DNA of 64,000 nucleotides from Metabacillus flavus (GTDB lineage: Bacteria; Bacillota; Bacilli; Bacillales; Bacillaceae): the NCBI RefSeq assembly GCF_018283675.1, contig NZ_JAGVRK010000001.1, positions 806,001-870,000 on the forward strand, read 5' to 3'. Positions 29,398 to 37,365 of this stretch are shown here, in pieces. Both the position numbers and the translations under genes were made by a program. Below the pieces are notes generated by a model. The model did no database searches, was not told the DNA's origin, and worked only from the letters and a program-made list of their open reading frames with translations. Within the stretch, counting starts at the first letter, position 1. Each line of letters opens with the position of its first letter.

Positions 29398-29943
29398 TTA
29401 AAGGGTCACCTTGACCATAGGCCAGACGGCTGCCCAGTCTTTTTCTATGACCCGCTTTTTATACACAGCGCTGTTCACAAAATAGGGAGTTGCTTTTACC
29501 TGCATCCGCACTAAATCCTCTATACTGTGCGGAGCAGCTAAAATGGCGCGTCCGTCATGGTTCAGTGTAACTCCAATGGCGGTTGCCGTTTCAGGGAACT
29601 TGGACATGGCATCGACTGAATCTGTGTAGGGGTCCATCTTGTTTTTGCGGTGCATTCTTGCCTGATTTTTTACTGACCATGGAATTTCTGGTGATAAAGA
29701 GAAGAGCTTCCGTTCAAGCTCCTTCTCAATTGCTTCATTCTGGAAGCGGTGGTCATAATAGATGACATCTACATCAGGGAGCACCGTTTTTTCACTGAAC
29801 CCGTGAAGGACATCCCAAACCTTTGAACGGACAAAGCCTGCACAGATCCACCAATCAGGAAGCTTCAGCAGCTGCACGGTTTCCAAGACGTGCATCATCC
29901 ACAAATCCTCTTCTATATGGGCAATGATCTCTTTTTCATTCAT
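29398..29943 (-). CDS. Nucleotidyltransferase-fold protein (DUF925 / NTP_transf_6)
   Basis: The 181-residue protein has the family pattern: DWWICAGFVRSKVWDVLHGF near residue 30, then the acidic strand LPDVDVIYYD (probable metal-binding Asp-Asp pair), and VKNQARMHRKNKM. The C-terminal part has TATAIGVTL and SIEDLVRMQV. Known members are uncharacterised nucleotidyltransferase-like proteins. Its start codon overlaps the paiB stop by 4 bp, so both are translated from one message. Confidence 0.82.
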   Translation of the reverse strand: MNEKEIIAHIEEDLWMMHVLETVQLLKLPDWWICAGFVRSKVWDVLHGFSEKTVLPDVDVIYYDHRFQNEAIEKELERKLFSLSPEIPWSVKNQARMHRKNKMDPYTDSVDAMSKFPETATAIGVTLNHDGRAILAAPHSIEDLVRMQVKATPYFVNSAVYKKRVIEKDWAAVWPMVKVTL

Positions 29944-30551
29944 CCTTTATCATTCCTTCTCATCAACGCTGCAACCCTCCGTTCGTTTTCATTCGGCAGA
30001 TTTTCAAGCGCTTCAATAACTCGTGCCTGCCGTTCAGGGGGATGGTTTTGACTTAGTTTTGCTTTGCCTTCCATCTTTGTAATACGGATTTTAAAGGCTG
30101 CAATTCCTTTGCTCAAATTTTCGATATAGCCAGGCTCGATGTCCTGCATCTGGTAGGAGCTGTCAGCAGGTTCATGCTGGCGGACGAGCTGCGACAGCAC
30201 TTCCAAGACGTCGTCCTTATCTTTCAAGAGTTCCAGTTCCCCGTATACATGGACCGCTGTATAGTTCCAGGTCGGCACGGCATGATCGGTGTTGTACCAC
30301 GCTGGAGATATGTAACAGTGCGGGCCTTGAAAAACGATGAGCACCTGCTGATTTTCAGCATCCTCCCATTGCGGATTCGGCCGGGCAAAATGACCGTAAA
30401 TCATTTCTTCCGTCTCATCGATTGTCAGAGGCAGATGGCTCGCGAACGGTTCACCTTTATGCTGAGTAAAAACAGTGGCGAAGCTGTTTTCTTTCATTAA
30501 ATGATACATCGCTTCTTTGTCGTTCATTTCGAAGTGTTTAGGAATGTACAA
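29940..30551 (-). CDS. paiB: PaiB-type FMN-binding negative regulator
   Basis: The 203-residue protein matches PaiB: MYIPKHFEMND opening, a split-barrel flavin-binding core (FASHLPLTID, GPHCYISPAWY, VPTWNYTAVHVYGEL) and the C-terminal LSQNHPPERQARVIEAL motif. In B. subtilis PaiB acts with the acetyltransferase PaiA on sporulation and degradative enzyme genes; no paiA is adjacent here. ATG follows AGGAGG. It is the first gene of a two-gene operon. Confidence 0.9.
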   Translation of the reverse strand: MYIPKHFEMNDKEAMYHLMKENSFATVFTQHKGEPFASHLPLTIDETEEMIYGHFARPNPQWEDAENQQVLIVFQGPHCYISPAWYNTDHAVPTWNYTAVHVYGELELLKDKDDVLEVLSQLVRQHEPADSSYQMQDIEPGYIENLSKGIAAFKIRITKMEGKAKLSQNHPPERQARVIEALENLPNENERRVAALMRRNDKG

Positions 30552-30704
30552 GGTTACGCCTCCTTTTAATCATGATTTTACCAATGAATGAGCAAGCCAT
30601 ACAGAGCCAGTTTTCATGAAATGATGAGGCACCATTTGAAAAAAACTGATACTGCGGGATTCTTTCTCATATTCTTGTAAAAGAAGAATGGGAAGCAGGT
30701 GAGC

Positions 30705-31598
30705 ATGGTGAATGAGTTGCTTAGAACAGCAGCAGAAAGCCGGCTGGACTATGTAGTCAACGGGAAGACAAGGCATTTGCCTTTTATGTCGGACGCAGAA
30801 AAGCTGTCCCTTGAGCGGAAGGCAGAGGAATTGAATGAGCGGAAGACCCTTGCGATTAAAGGATCGTCGAAGATTAAAGTGACGGATATTAAGGAGCGCG
30901 GGGATTTTCGGGAGGTTCAATATATCCTCCATGAAAAATGGCTCATTCAAAATGACGATTCGTTTTATTTAGAGGAAAAAATAGTCCGGCGTTTAGCCTC
31001 CCTCACGGATACCGAGGTTCTCGAGGATTTGGCTGAAAGCAGGCCTGAGGTTCATCAGGACTTTGAAGCTTTTGATGATGAAGATCTTGAGCGGAAGGGC
31101 TTCTATTATGACCGGATGGCGGCGGTGCAGTATGCGGAACGCTGGTGGAACAGCCATAACAGCCAGTATAAAAACTTTGATGTAAACTGCACGAATTTTG
31201 TTTCGCAATGCCTTCGCAGCGGAGGAGCACAAATGAGGGGATATCCTGGAAAGGGAACCGGCTGGTGGATGCAGAATAACACATGGAGCTACAGCTGGGC
31301 GGTCGCTCATTCCATGAATTTGTTCCTGCCCAGGTCGAAAACGGGACTGCGGGGAATCAAGGTCGGCTCAGCTGAAGAGCTAAGACCCGGGGATGTCGTT
31401 TGCTATGATTTTGAAGGAGACGGCCGTTTTGATCATACAACCTTTGTTGTGGCCAAGGACAAAAACAACATGCCGCTCGTGAATGCACAGACGTCCAACA
31501 GCCGGATGAGGTACTGGTCATATAAAGATTCGACTGCCTATACACCGAATATCCGCTATTCGTTTTACCGAATTCAGGACGATTCTGAGAAAAGCTAA
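30705..31598 (+). CDS. yhbB: Amidase-domain protein YhbB
   Basis: The protein of about 297 residues carries a C-terminal cysteine peptidase-like Amidase_6 domain: YDRMAAVQYAERWW, then NCTNFVSQCLRSGG with the catalytic Cys (near residue 160), and FDHTTFVVAK with the catalytic His. No signal peptide is visible. In Bacillus this domain is linked to spore or cell-wall proteins, and order (queG, yhbB, trmL) matches B. subtilis. ATG 30705 is preferred to GTG 30699 on spacing to AGGTGA, but the difference is slight. Confidence 0.85.
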   Translation: MVNELLRTAAESRLDYVVNGKTRHLPFMSDAEKLSLERKAEELNERKTLAIKGSSKIKVTDIKERGDFREVQYILHEKWLIQNDDSFYLEEKIVRRLASLTDTEVLEDLAESRPEVHQDFEAFDDEDLERKGFYYDRMAAVQYAERWWNSHNSQYKNFDVNCTNFVSQCLRSGGAQMRGYPGKGTGWWMQNNTWSYSWAVAHSMNLFLPRSKTGLRGIKVGSAEELRPGDVVCYDFEGDGRFDHTTFVVAKDKNNMPLVNAQTSNSRMRYWSYKDSTAYTPNIRYSFYRIQDDSEKS

Positions 31599-31645
31599 AG
31601 CGTGGTATAATGAGGCGGAAAGAATTTTTAGCAGAGGTGACCATT

Positions 31646-32119
31646 TTGGGATTACACGTAGTATTGTATCAGCCAGAGATTCCTGCCAATACAGGGAATA
31701 TTGCCCGTACATGCGCAGCAACGCACACCGTTCTTCATTTAATCCGCCCGCTTGGGTTTTCGACGGATGATAAAATGCTGAAGCGTGCCGGCCTGGATTA
31801 TTGGGAGCACGTGGATGTCCGATATCATGATTCGCTTGACGAACTGTTTTCGGAATATGATGACGGAGAATTTTATTATTTAACAAAACACGGCAAACAG
31901 CCGCATACGGTTTTCGACTATTCCGATCAAGAGAAGGATATCTTTTTTGTTTTCGGAAAAGAGACGACAGGTCTTCCGCGTGATCTGATTGATGCCAACA
32001 TGGACCGGTGCCTGCGGCTTCCGATGACGGAGCATGTCCGCTCTCTGAATCTTTCCAACACAGCTGCCATTCTGGTTTATGAAGCATTGAGACAGCAGGA
32101 TTATTTGGATTTGCTGTAA
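31646..32119 (+). CDS. trmL: tRNA (cytidine/uridine-34-2'-O)-methyltransferase TrmL
   Basis: This SPOUT-class enzyme methylates the ribose of the wobble base in tRNA-Leu. The 157-residue protein has the full set of SPOUT motifs: YQPEIPANTGNIARTCAA, then FGKETTGLPRDLI, and the knotted C terminus LRLPMTEHVRSLNLSNTAAI. TTG 31646 is the start because GAGGTGA lies just upstream, the protein then matches B. subtilis CspR end to end, and no ATG is available. It follows yhbB by 47 bp and is probably co-transcribed. Confidence 0.93.
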   Translation: MGLHVVLYQPEIPANTGNIARTCAATHTVLHLIRPLGFSTDDKMLKRAGLDYWEHVDVRYHDSLDELFSEYDDGEFYYLTKHGKQPHTVFDYSDQEKDIFFVFGKETTGLPRDLIDANMDRCLRLPMTEHVRSLNLSNTAAILVYEALRQQDYLDLL

Positions 32120-32120
32120 G

Positions 32121-32156
32121 CAAAAACGGCCTCCGCGAGAAGGCCGTTTTTTTATT
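32121..32156 (+). terminator. Terminator of trmL
   Basis: AACGGCCT pairs with AGGCCGTT around a 7-nt loop, followed by seven T. Confidence 0.85.
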
Positions 32157-32244
32157 TCCGTATTTTCGGTTTATCGTTGTACCCGGCTGTGAAAATCGAA
32201 ACGAGGAATGTAATGCAGACTCCAAGCAGCAATGCGGTCTTCAT
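32152..32244 (-). CDS. Small membrane peptide, 30 residues
   Basis: On the minus strand ATG is preceded by GAGGAGGGC at ideal spacing. The product starts MKTALLLGVCITFLVSIFTA, a single hydrophobic helix, and ends with a basic tail (DKPKIRK). Its stop codon overlaps the T tract of the trmL terminator, whose stem, read the other way, is just downstream and could also end this transcript. No family is recognised. Many Bacillus sporulation and stress peptides have this form. Confidence 0.5.
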   Translation of the reverse strand: MKTALLLGVCITFLVSIFTAGYNDKPKIRK

Positions 32245-32396
32245 AAAAGCCCTCCTCAAGAATGTAGTCCAAGCGTATAGGTTCAATTATACGGTAATAT
32301 GTAAGCGCTGTGAATTGTATTCGTTCTCTTTTTCTTCCATTTCTAAAATTTCAGTCATATAGATTGCTTGGAAGACACATCTGAAAAACAAGAATG

Positions 32397-32420
32397 ATAA
32401 GCTTCCCTCTCTCATAAAGT
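32397..32420 (+). promoter_or_regulatory. Possible sigma-E promoter of prkA
   Basis: ATA (32397-32399), a 13-bp spacer and CATAAAGT (32413-32420) approximate the sigma-E pattern ATA / CATACANT. In B. subtilis prkA is sigma-E dependent (established knowledge), which supports the reading. Confidence 0.45.
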
Positions 32421-32461
32421 GTAATAATCTCTTGTGATGCACAAAGATGAAGGAGGTCCTT

Positions 32462-34357
32462 ATGGATATCTTAAAGAAGATTGAAAGGTACAGAGAAGAT
32501 GAAGAGCGTTTGAAATGGGAAGGAACCTTCGTAGAGTATTTGGAAATATTGAAAACTCGCTCAAATGTGGCTCAATCAGCTCACTCGCGGGTTTATAATA
32601 TGATCAAAGATCATGGTATTGAAGAAGTCAACGGCGTCAAAAAGTACAAATTTTTTGATTCTCAGCTGTTCGGGCTTGAAGAAGCTCTTGAAAGACTGGT
32701 AGAAGAATATTTTCACCCTGCTGCCAAGCGGCTTGACGTCCGCAAGCGGATCCTTCTACTCATGGGACCGGTAAGCGGAGGGAAATCAACACTTGTCACG
32801 ATGCTGAAAAGAGGTCTTGAAAAATACTCTCAAACCGACAACGGTGCCGTATTTGCGATTAAAGGCTGCCCGATGCATGAAGATGCTCTTCATTTAATTC
32901 CCCATCACCTTCGCCAGGATTTTTATGAGGAATACGGCATCCGGATCGAAGGAAATCTGTCTCCCTTAAATATGATGAGGCTTCAGGAGGAGTACGGCGG
33001 CAGAATTGAAGATGTAATCGTTGAGCGGATCTTTTTCTCCGAGGATAAGCGCGTCGGAATCGGTACGTTCAGTCCATCGGATCCGAAATCACAGGATATT
33101 GCCGACCTGACAGGAAGCATCGACTTTTCAACGATTGCCGAGTACGGCTCTGAGTCTGACCCAAGGGCTTATCGCTTTGACGGAGAGCTGAATAAAGCGA
33201 ACCGCGGAATGATGGAGTTCCAGGAGATGCTGAAATGTGATGAAAAATTCTTATGGCACCTTCTTTCTTTAACACAGGAAGGAAACTTCAAAGCAGGGCG
33301 ATTCGCGCTCATTTCCGCCGACGAGCTGATTGTGGCCCATACGAATGAAACCGAGTACCGCTCCTTCATATCCAATAAGAAAAACGAGGCGCTTCACTCA
33401 AGGATTATCGTGATTCCGATTCCATATAATCTTAGAGCAACAGAGGAAGAGCGCATATACGATAAAATGATCAGCGAAAGCGATGTGTCCGATGTCCACA
33501 TTGCCCCGCATACCCTTAAGGTTGCAGCGATGTTCTCAATTTTAACGAGATTAAAGGAAGCAAAACGCGGAGATATCGACCTCGTGAAGAAGATGAGGCT
33601 TTACGATGGTGAAAGTGTAGAAGGCTACAACACAGTGGATTTAGAGGAACTGAAGAAGGAATATCAGGATGAGGGCATGAGCGGGATTGATCCGCGTTAT
33701 GTCATTAACCGGATTTCCTCCACCATCATCCGGAAAGAAAATCCGTCCATCAACGCACTGGATGTCCTTCGCTCTCTTAAAGAAGGGCTCGATCAGCATC
33801 CCTCCATTTCTCAGGAAGACCGTGAACGCTATTTGAACTTCATCTCTGTCGCCAGAAAAGAATACGACGATATTGCGAAAAAAGAAGTTCAAAAAGCATT
33901 TGTGTATTCCTATGAAGAATCGGCGAAAACCCTTATGGAAAATTATCTGGATAACGTCGAAGCATACTGCAATAAAAATAAGCTGCGCGACCCGCTCACC
34001 GGTGAAGAGATGAATCCGGACGACAAATTGATGCGCTCCATAGAGGAGCAGATCGGCATTTCCGAAAATGCAAAAAAAGCATTCCGCGAAGAAATCCTGA
34101 TCCGCATTTCCGCCTATGCACGCAAAGGGAAGCGATTTGATTACAATTCGCATGAAAGACTGCGCGAAGCCATCCAGAAAAAACTGTTTGCTGATCTGAA
34201 GGATGTTGTGAAAATTACGACCTCATCCAAGACACCGGATGAACAGCAGCTGAAGAAGGTAAACGAAGTCGTCAAGCGATTGATTGATGAGCATGGCTAT
34301 AATTCAACTTCTGCAAATGAACTGCTGCGTTATGTTGGAAGTTTGCTGAATCGATAG
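32462..34357 (+). CDS. prkA: PrkA family AAA+ serine protein kinase/protease
   Basis: The 631-residue protein is the same length as B. subtilis PrkA, a sporulation-linked protein with an AAA+ core. Walker A is MGPVSGGKST near residue 105, and sensor and arginine segments fall in DPRAYRFDGELNKANRGMMEF. The C-terminal PrkA domain (about 400-631) is related to kinases and described as Lon-like protease by some authors. ATG 32462 has AAGGAGG. It is followed by a terminator and, after a repeat, by yhbH, its usual functional companion. Confidence 0.94.
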   Translation: MDILKKIERYREDEERLKWEGTFVEYLEILKTRSNVAQSAHSRVYNMIKDHGIEEVNGVKKYKFFDSQLFGLEEALERLVEEYFHPAAKRLDVRKRILLLMGPVSGGKSTLVTMLKRGLEKYSQTDNGAVFAIKGCPMHEDALHLIPHHLRQDFYEEYGIRIEGNLSPLNMMRLQEEYGGRIEDVIVERIFFSEDKRVGIGTFSPSDPKSQDIADLTGSIDFSTIAEYGSESDPRAYRFDGELNKANRGMMEFQEMLKCDEKFLWHLLSLTQEGNFKAGRFALISADELIVAHTNETEYRSFISNKKNEALHSRIIVIPIPYNLRATEEERIYDKMISESDVSDVHIAPHTLKVAAMFSILTRLKEAKRGDIDLVKKMRLYDGESVEGYNTVDLEELKKEYQDEGMSGIDPRYVINRISSTIIRKENPSINALDVLRSLKEGLDQHPSISQEDRERYLNFISVARKEYDDIAKKEVQKAFVYSYEESAKTLMENYLDNVEAYCNKNKLRDPLTGEEMNPDDKLMRSIEEQIGISENAKKAFREEILIRISAYARKGKRFDYNSHERLREAIQKKLFADLKDVVKITTSSKTPDEQQLKKVNEVVKRLIDEHGYNSTSANELLRYVGSLLNR

Positions 34358-34365
34358 GTGTGCTG

Positions 34366-34392
34366 CGAGCCGGGAGATTCCCGGCTTTTTGT
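34366..34392 (+). terminator. Terminator of prkA
   Basis: AGCCGGGA-GAT-TCCCGGCT followed by TTTT. Confidence 0.8.
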
Positions 34393-34408
34393 TTTGGCTG
34401 TATGGGCC

Positions 34409-34666
34409 GTGCCTGACCCCTGTTCTGATAAAGGAGTAAAGCTCTGGCACCGATCCTTCTGAGCCTATATGTATCAACGTTTTCTGGAGGGTGGTCTCTG
34501 TCCCGCAATACGGTAAAGAAACCGGGGACTGGCACGGTGCCAGTCCCCGGTTTCTTTACAATAATAAAGCTCTGGCACTGTGTCTTCAAATCCCTTGATC
34601 CATATAGAGTACAGAAGTGTTTCCTCTGTCCCCCATTGCGGTAAAGCAGAGCGGGTCAGGCGCCAC
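34409..34666. repeat. Intergenic repeat element with imperfect inverted ends and two internal copies
   Basis: GTGCCTGACCC at the left and GGGTCAGGCGCCAC at the right are partial inverted repeats. TAAAGCTCTGGCAC occurs at about 34435 and 34566, and CTCTGTCCC followed by a CAAT/CATT-CGGTAAAG stretch occurs at about 34497 and 34624. Two direct copies of about 85 bp thus flank a 47-bp palindrome. Nothing codes here. Confidence 0.6.
34513..34559. repeat. 47-bp perfect palindrome
   Basis: Bases 34513-34535 are the exact reverse complement of 34537-34559, with a single G at the centre. The core includes ACCGGGGACTGGCAC and GTGCCAGTCCCCGGT. It would form a very stable 23-bp hairpin or cruciform. It does not end in a T tract, so it is not a typical terminator. 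Confidence 0.9.
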
Positions 34667-34725
34667 GTTTCACCCCGCCCTTAACCGGGTAATTACTCTA
34701 TATAATCTCCTAAGGAGTGATAGAA

Positions 34726-34893
34726 ATGGATCAAAAGAATCCGAAGAAATCAAAAGAGAGTTCAAGTATTCGCGATATGGATGATTTGGTGGAACAATCC
34801 AAAATCATGGAGCATATGAAAACAAATAAGGAAGTAAAGAAATCGGGAAAGACTCCGGATCCCGATCAGCATAAAGAAAACGAGAATAAATAA
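34726..34893 (+). CDS. Small hydrophilic protein, 55 residues
   Basis: ATG lies 7 nt after TAAGGAGTG, and a strong terminator follows. The product (MDQKNPKKSKESSSIRDMDD...) is rich in Lys, Glu, Asp and Ser, with no hydrophobic segment and a disordered look, reminiscent of small acid-soluble or stress proteins, although no such family motif is present. Position between prkA and yhbH suggests sporulation expression, which is inference only. Confidence 0.6.
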   Translation: MDQKNPKKSKESSSIRDMDDLVEQSKIMEHMKTNKEVKKSGKTPDPDQHKENENK

Positions 34894-34898
34894 TCAAT

Positions 34899-34928
34899 AG
34901 AACCCTTGCCCCGTGCAAGGGTTCTTTC
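34899..34928 (+). terminator. Terminator of the 55-residue ORF
   Basis: GAACCCTTGC and GCAAGGGTTC pair around CCCGT or similar, followed by TTTC. Confidence 0.75.
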
Positions 34929-35020
34929 ATTTAATATGTATAAAATCTGCCAGATTCCTTCTAAAAATACCTTGTCTAATTTTTGAGTGAAGGGCGCCCA
35001 ATTTTCATAATTGTTTGTCA

Positions 35021-35045
35021 ATAATCCTCATCCCCCGCATAGGAT
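35021..35045 (+). promoter_or_regulatory. Possible sigma-E promoter of yhbH
   Basis: ATA (35021-35023) and CATAGGAT (35038-35045) with a 14-bp gap resemble sigma-E elements. B. subtilis yhbH is sigma-E controlled. Confidence 0.35.
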
Positions 35046-35167
35046 AGAGTAATCTCAAAAAATCAGCCAACGGAGAGAAATTCATTCACCGACATCATAT
35101 GCAATGGGCTCCAAATCGGTGACAGATGGCAGAGCAATTTTTAAAAAGTTTGGAGGGGAAGGGGAAT

Positions 35168-36336
35168 ATGTCAAAAGGAGACGCAAGCAACTTCGTCATT
35201 TCGAATGAAGATTGGTCCCTCCACCGCAAAGGCTATGACGACCAGCTAAGGCATCAGGAGAAGGTTCAGGAAGCGATTAAAAATAACCTGCCTGACCTGA
35301 TTACCGAGGAAAGCATCATTATGTCCAATGGTAAAAACGTAGTGAAGATTCCAATCCGGTCACTCGATGAATATAAGATCCGCTATAATTATGATAAAAA
35401 CAAACATGTCGGGCAGGGTGACGGCGACAGCCAGGTGGGAGATGTAGTCGCACGGGACGGTTCGCAGCAGGGTCAGGGACCAGGAAAAGGCCAGGGAGCA
35501 GGAGACCAGGCGGGGAAGATTATTACGAAGCCGAAGTGTCCATGATGGAGCTTCAGGAGGCTTTGTTCAGCGAGCTGGAGCTGCCCAACCTGAAGCGTAA
35601 GGAAATGGCAGAGAATGTTGTGGAGAATATAGAGTTTAACGATATCCGCAAAACCGGTTTGATGGGAAATATCGATAAGAAACGGACGATGATGTCTGCT
35701 TATAAACGAAACGCAATGAAGGGAAAGGCGCAATTCTATCCGATCTATCCCGAGGATTTGAAGTTTAAGACATGGAATGAGGTTATTAAGCCGGAGTCCA
35801 AGGCAGTCGTTATTGCGATGATGGACACAAGCGGCAGTATGGGATTATGGGAAAAGTACATGGCCCGAAGCTTTTTCTTCTGGATGACGAGGTTTCTCCG
35901 TACGAAATATGAGCATGTGGAAATTGAATTCATAGCCCATCATACTGAAGCAAAGGTTGTATCTGAAGAAGATTTTTTCAATAAAGGAGAGAGCGGAGGT
36001 ACGATTTGCTCCTCTGTTTACAGGAAAGCCCTTGAAATCATTGATGAAAAATACCAGCCTGCCCGTTATAACATTTATCCATTCCATTTTTCAGATGGGG
36101 ATAATCTAACGTCCGATAATGCGAGATGTGTGAAGCTTGTCGGTGAATTAATGAAGGTATCCAATATGTTTGGATACGGCGAGGTCAATCAGTATAACCG
36201 GCACTCGACCTTAATGTCCGCTTATAAAAACATCACCAATGAAAACTTCCGCTATTATATCCTCAAGCAAAAAGTCGATGTATTCCATGCGATGAAAAGC
36301 TTTTTCCGAAAAGAAGCAGCTGAAATGACTAGCTGA
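35168..36336 (+). pseudogene. yhbH: YhbH sporulation protein, split by a -1 frameshift
   Basis: The first part (ATG 35168 after GGAGGGGAA) encodes [20 protein letters not shown] and continues to GQGAGDQAG. It then leaves the frame and stops at 35543. From 35517 a second frame continues the B. subtilis YhbH sequence ([18 protein letters not shown]) to the natural end at 36336, including the VWA-like segment [19 protein letters not shown]. One G missing from the run at 35512-35515 explains everything: five G would restore a 390-residue protein. Such DUF444 proteins work with PrkA. The break is probably a base-calling error, as the rest is perfectly conserved. Confidence 0.85.
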
Positions 36337-36340
36337 ACAG

Positions 36341-36377
36341 GGCCTTGCGTACAGCATGTATGCAGGGCTTTTTTTTA
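36341..36377 (+). terminator. Terminator of yhbH
   Basis: GCCTTGCGTACA pairs with TGTATGCAGGGC around GCA (G-U pairs), followed by eight T. Confidence 0.8.
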
Positions 36378-36379
36378 TG

Positions 36380-36483
36380 ATTGACAATTACCAAACGAAA
36401 CAATGAAATGTTTATATAATTACAAACATAAACAGGAAGTGTTTACAGGCTGCCGCGTCGACGTGTCAGCCTGTTTATTTTTT
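36380..36483 (+). ncRNA. Candidate short non-coding RNA
   Basis: Between the yhbH terminator and the sugar-acid operon a TTGACA (36381-36386) with a weak -10 (TGAAAT, 17 bp on) is followed by an independent terminator. In it ACAGGCTG (36445-36452) pairs with CAGCCTGT (36466-36473), then a T-rich tail. No ribosome binding site or ORF lies between them. The transcript would be about 60-70 nt. Confidence 0.3.
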
Positions 36484-36530
36484 ATCCTAAGCGCAGTACC
36501 AGATTATGCAAAAACAGAGTGATAAAAACC

Positions 36531-36586
36531 TTGTTAAAACGCTTACATTCTAATATACTGTTACTAAACCGATTTACTAAACCGAT
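36531..36586 (+). promoter_or_regulatory. Promoter, cre-like site and tandem operator of the sugar-acid operon
   Basis: TTGTTA (36531-36536) and TATACT (36554-36559) are 17 bp apart. TTAAAACGCTTACA (36534-36547) in the spacer fits the cre consensus with one mismatch. Downstream, TTACTAAACCGA occurs twice in direct tandem (36561 and 36574, period 13), a plausible site for the operon's LacI-type regulator. Confidence 0.5.
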
Positions 36587-36612
36587 TTATTAAGAATTAG
36601 GAGGTGTTTATT

Positions 36613-37365
36613 TTGAGATCCATCGTCATCCCTTTCCATGCTTTGGATGGAGGGGAACTCCAGTTAGACGATCATGCCCAGCTTTTTCCCCTCATTCATT
36701 CAGTCGGAGCTGATGGAGCGGAAATAAGAAAAGAGCGTATGACGGAAGCTGAATTGCCGCTTAAAGCCACCAAGGAAGATGTGTATTCGGCTCCGGCCGA
36801 GCTCTTTGATGAACAAGGCAGGCTCAATAAGGAAATGTTCCAATTAGCAGATGAAATGAAACGGCACGGTGCAGGAGCACTGAAGGTATCGCTTGGCTAT
36901 TTTATTCCCCAGGTTTTTGAGATTGAGAGCTTGATAGAGCTGATGTCTCATTTCCAAGAATCCGAGGTTCTCTATGTTGAAAATGATCAAACATCCTACG
37001 GGGGAAAAATAACGCCAATGAAAGTATTTTTTGAAAGCGTTTCCTGTTTTGATTTGCCGATTGGCATGGTGTTTGATACAGGGAACTGGCGGTATGCAGG
37101 AGAAGATCTGATGGACGCAGCAGGCAGACTAAGGAAATATGTTCGATACATTCACCTAAAGGAAACCGTCATGGAAGGGAATCAGCTGATTACCGCGCCT
37201 CCTGAACTGCATAAGGAGTCTTTGTGCAGCCAGGTTTTGAGCGTACTGCCTGAAAACTGTCCGATCGGACTTGAGTTCCCTATAAGAACAAAGGCTGAGG
37301 CTGTGAAATACGTTAACCATTTTAAAAGGAGTGAAAAAAATGTTGGATACAGTGACGTTCGGTGA
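36613..37365 (+). CDS. Sugar phosphate isomerase/epimerase-like TIM barrel
   Basis: The 250-residue protein resembles AP_endonuc_2/xylose-isomerase-like barrels. It shows GADGAEIRKERM, then LYVENDQTSYGGK, VFDTGNWRYAGED and RYIHLKETV, which carry the usual metal-binding Glu, Asp and His. The substrate is unknown; the setting suggests a sugar acid or its derivative. TTG 36613 lies 8 nt after AGGAGG, while the upstream GTG overlaps that site. Its 3' end overlaps the kinase gene by about 25 bp. First gene of the operon. Confidence 0.75.
   Translation: MRSIVIPFHALDGGELQLDDHAQLFPLIHSVGADGAEIRKERMTEAELPLKATKEDVYSAPAELFDEQGRLNKEMFQLADEMKRHGAGALKVSLGYFIPQVFEIESLIELMSHFQESEVLYVENDQTSYGGKITPMKVFFESVSCFDLPIGMVFDTGNWRYAGEDLMDAAGRLRKYVRYIHLKETVMEGNQLITAPPELHKESLCSQVLSVLPENCPIGLEFPIRTKAEAVKYVNHFKRSEKNVGYSDVR

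Noticed and set aside
34513-34559. The 47-bp palindrome as the prkA terminator
   Set aside because: prkA already has a terminator at 34366-34392, and the palindrome lacks a T tract and belongs to a repeat element.
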